Positions 63,449-64,000 of a DNA stretch of 64,000 nt are shown one piece after another. Under the pieces are notes generated by a model. That model worked only from the letters and a program-made list of their open reading frames with translations, was not told the DNA's origin and made no database searches. A program made the position numbers and the translations under genes. The first letter of the stretch is position 1. Each line of letters opens with the position of its first letter. The DNA is from Rahnella ecdela (GTDB lineage: Bacteria; Pseudomonadota; Gammaproteobacteria; Enterobacterales; Enterobacteriaceae): positions 21,992 to 85,991 of the forward strand of contig NZ_JAFMOY010000111.1 in assembly GCF_019049625.1 (NCBI RefSeq), written 5' to 3'.

Positions 63449-63873
63449 GATGAGTGATCTTTGCAAATTATCCGAAATAAGACTTTATGATATTTTATTG
63501 AAAGTTGCATCTGTAATTTATCGGTATATTACGCTGAACTATGGATTTTACTTAAGATTCCACAATAAATTATATTGTTACTTCATTTATTTATCCTAAT
63601 ATAAACAAATTAAATCCAGGATAATAGACACCCAATTCTGAAATCCAACGGAATATAAAAATTATATAACTGATAACAATTACTATTTTGTAAGAATAAT
63701 TATTTAGAATTAATTAAGGCTATTAAAACAGATGAGTAAACAGAGTTGAAAATATCAAAATGAGAGTCTTAAAAAGTAAACTATACGGCTATCAAGGCCG
63801 TTTGATCTTTAAATTCATAAATATCAGATGCAAAAAACCCCTGAATCTTTCGATTCAGGGGTTATGCAATAAT
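63449..63873. other. AT-rich leader between tRNA-Asp and the aryl-polyene operon
   Basis: About 425 bp, strikingly AT-rich compared with both sides (for example 63590-63730), with no convincing gene. It contains the tRNA terminator at its right end and must contain the promoter of the ape operon. Multiple A/T tracts suggest curvature and possible H-NS silencing; this is inference. Confidence 0.7.
63836..63863 (-). terminator. Terminator of the tRNA-Asp (aspU) transcript
   Basis: On the minus strand AACCCCTGAAT - CGAAAG - ATTCAGGGGTT followed by TTTTGC, a perfect 11-bp stem with a T run, 10 bp past the tRNA 3' end. Confidence 0.9.
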
Positions 63874-63950
63874 TGGCGGAACGGACGGGGCTCGAACCCG
63901 CGACCCCCTGCGTGACAGGCAGGTATTCTAACCAACTGAACTACCGCTCC
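63874..63950 (-). tRNA. aspU: tRNA-Asp (GTC), aspU position
   Basis: Identical in all 77 bases to the copy at 35913-35989, with encoded CCA and GTC anticodon. The 50 bp upstream on the minus strand (63951-64000) show no -35/-10 pair like that of the first copy, which fits co-transcription from an upstream rRNA operon, as for aspU after rrnH in E. coli. Confidence 0.97.
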
Positions 63951-64000
63951 ACCGGTTCTTTCACACGCATCAGCAATCGGCTGATACCTGTTTGTTCCTG

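Noticed and set aside
63309..63599. Small plus-strand open frame over the apeC start and leader
   Set aside because: It lies largely antisense to apeC, and its remaining part is AT-rich sequence with no ribosome site.
1..64000. CRISPR arrays, insertion sequences, prophage genes, toxin-antitoxin pairs
   Set aside because: No regularly spaced repeats, transposases, integrases, phage structural genes or recognisable toxin-antitoxin pairs were seen anywhere in the window.

Overview
The window is a moderate-GC enterobacterial chromosome segment. Its backbone (pepD, dinB, yafK, yafJ, gmhA, fadE ... aspV tRNA, dnaQ ... rnhA, yafS, gloB, mltD, yafD ... yafC, dkgB ... aspU tRNA) follows the E. coli order around dnaQ/rrnH, but is interrupted by three large accessory blocks. 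The combination of ERIC elements, a methionine-salvage cluster, a complete hpx ureide cluster and an aryl-polyene cluster suggests a Yersiniaceae-type organism such as the Rahnella group. That assignment is inference; no rRNA is visible.

Region 1 (1-9.8 kb) holds the 3' part of pepD, then dinB with a perfect LexA box, the L,D-transpeptidase-fold gene dpaA/yafK convergent with and overlapping yafJ, gmhA, fadE with a FadR-like operator, an orphan RafY-like sugar porin and a YehS-family gene. Two ERIC elements and another long palindrome abut the stop codons of dinB, the porin gene and gmhA.

Region 2 (9.9-16.5 kb) is a methylthioribose salvage cluster: mtnK divergent from mtnA, and mtnBCD divergent from a YbdL-type methionine aminotransferase plus an omega-amidase. 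Both divergent promoters carry MetJ-like boxes, so methionine repression of salvage is likely.

Region 3 (16.6-20.2 kb) contains three poorly understood genes: a 428-residue deaminase-fold protein, a DUF1993 protein, and a CTP-synthase-like glutamine amidotransferase whose catalytic Cys and His are both replaced.

Region 4 (20.2-35.8 kb) is a purine-ureide nitrogen cluster: hpxFGHIJK-QT, hpxU, hpxWXYZ, hpxSAB and hpxC. It can account for import of allantoin/ureides and for 5-hydroxyisourate -> OHCU -> allantoin -> allantoate -> ureidoglycine -> oxalurate -> oxamate -> oxalate. The upstream oxidation steps (xanthine dehydrogenase, urate oxidase) are not in the window.

Region 5 (35.9-49.1 kb) has tRNA-Asp (aspV), dnaQ, an agmatine-to-putrescine module (aguA, aguB, permease, LysR) inserted between dnaQ and rnhA, then rnhA, yafS, gloB, mltD, yafD, a YdhP-like MFS transporter, yafC and dkgB.

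Region 6 (49.2-63.9 kb) is a single 17-gene minus-strand operon for an aryl polyene membrane pigment (apeC to apeR in order, plus a phosphopantetheinyl transferase). It is preceded by an AT-rich leader and a second tRNA-Asp (aspU) that lacks its own visible promoter and is probably the tail of an rRNA operon. In both places the accessory block starts immediately 3' of a tRNA-Asp gene.
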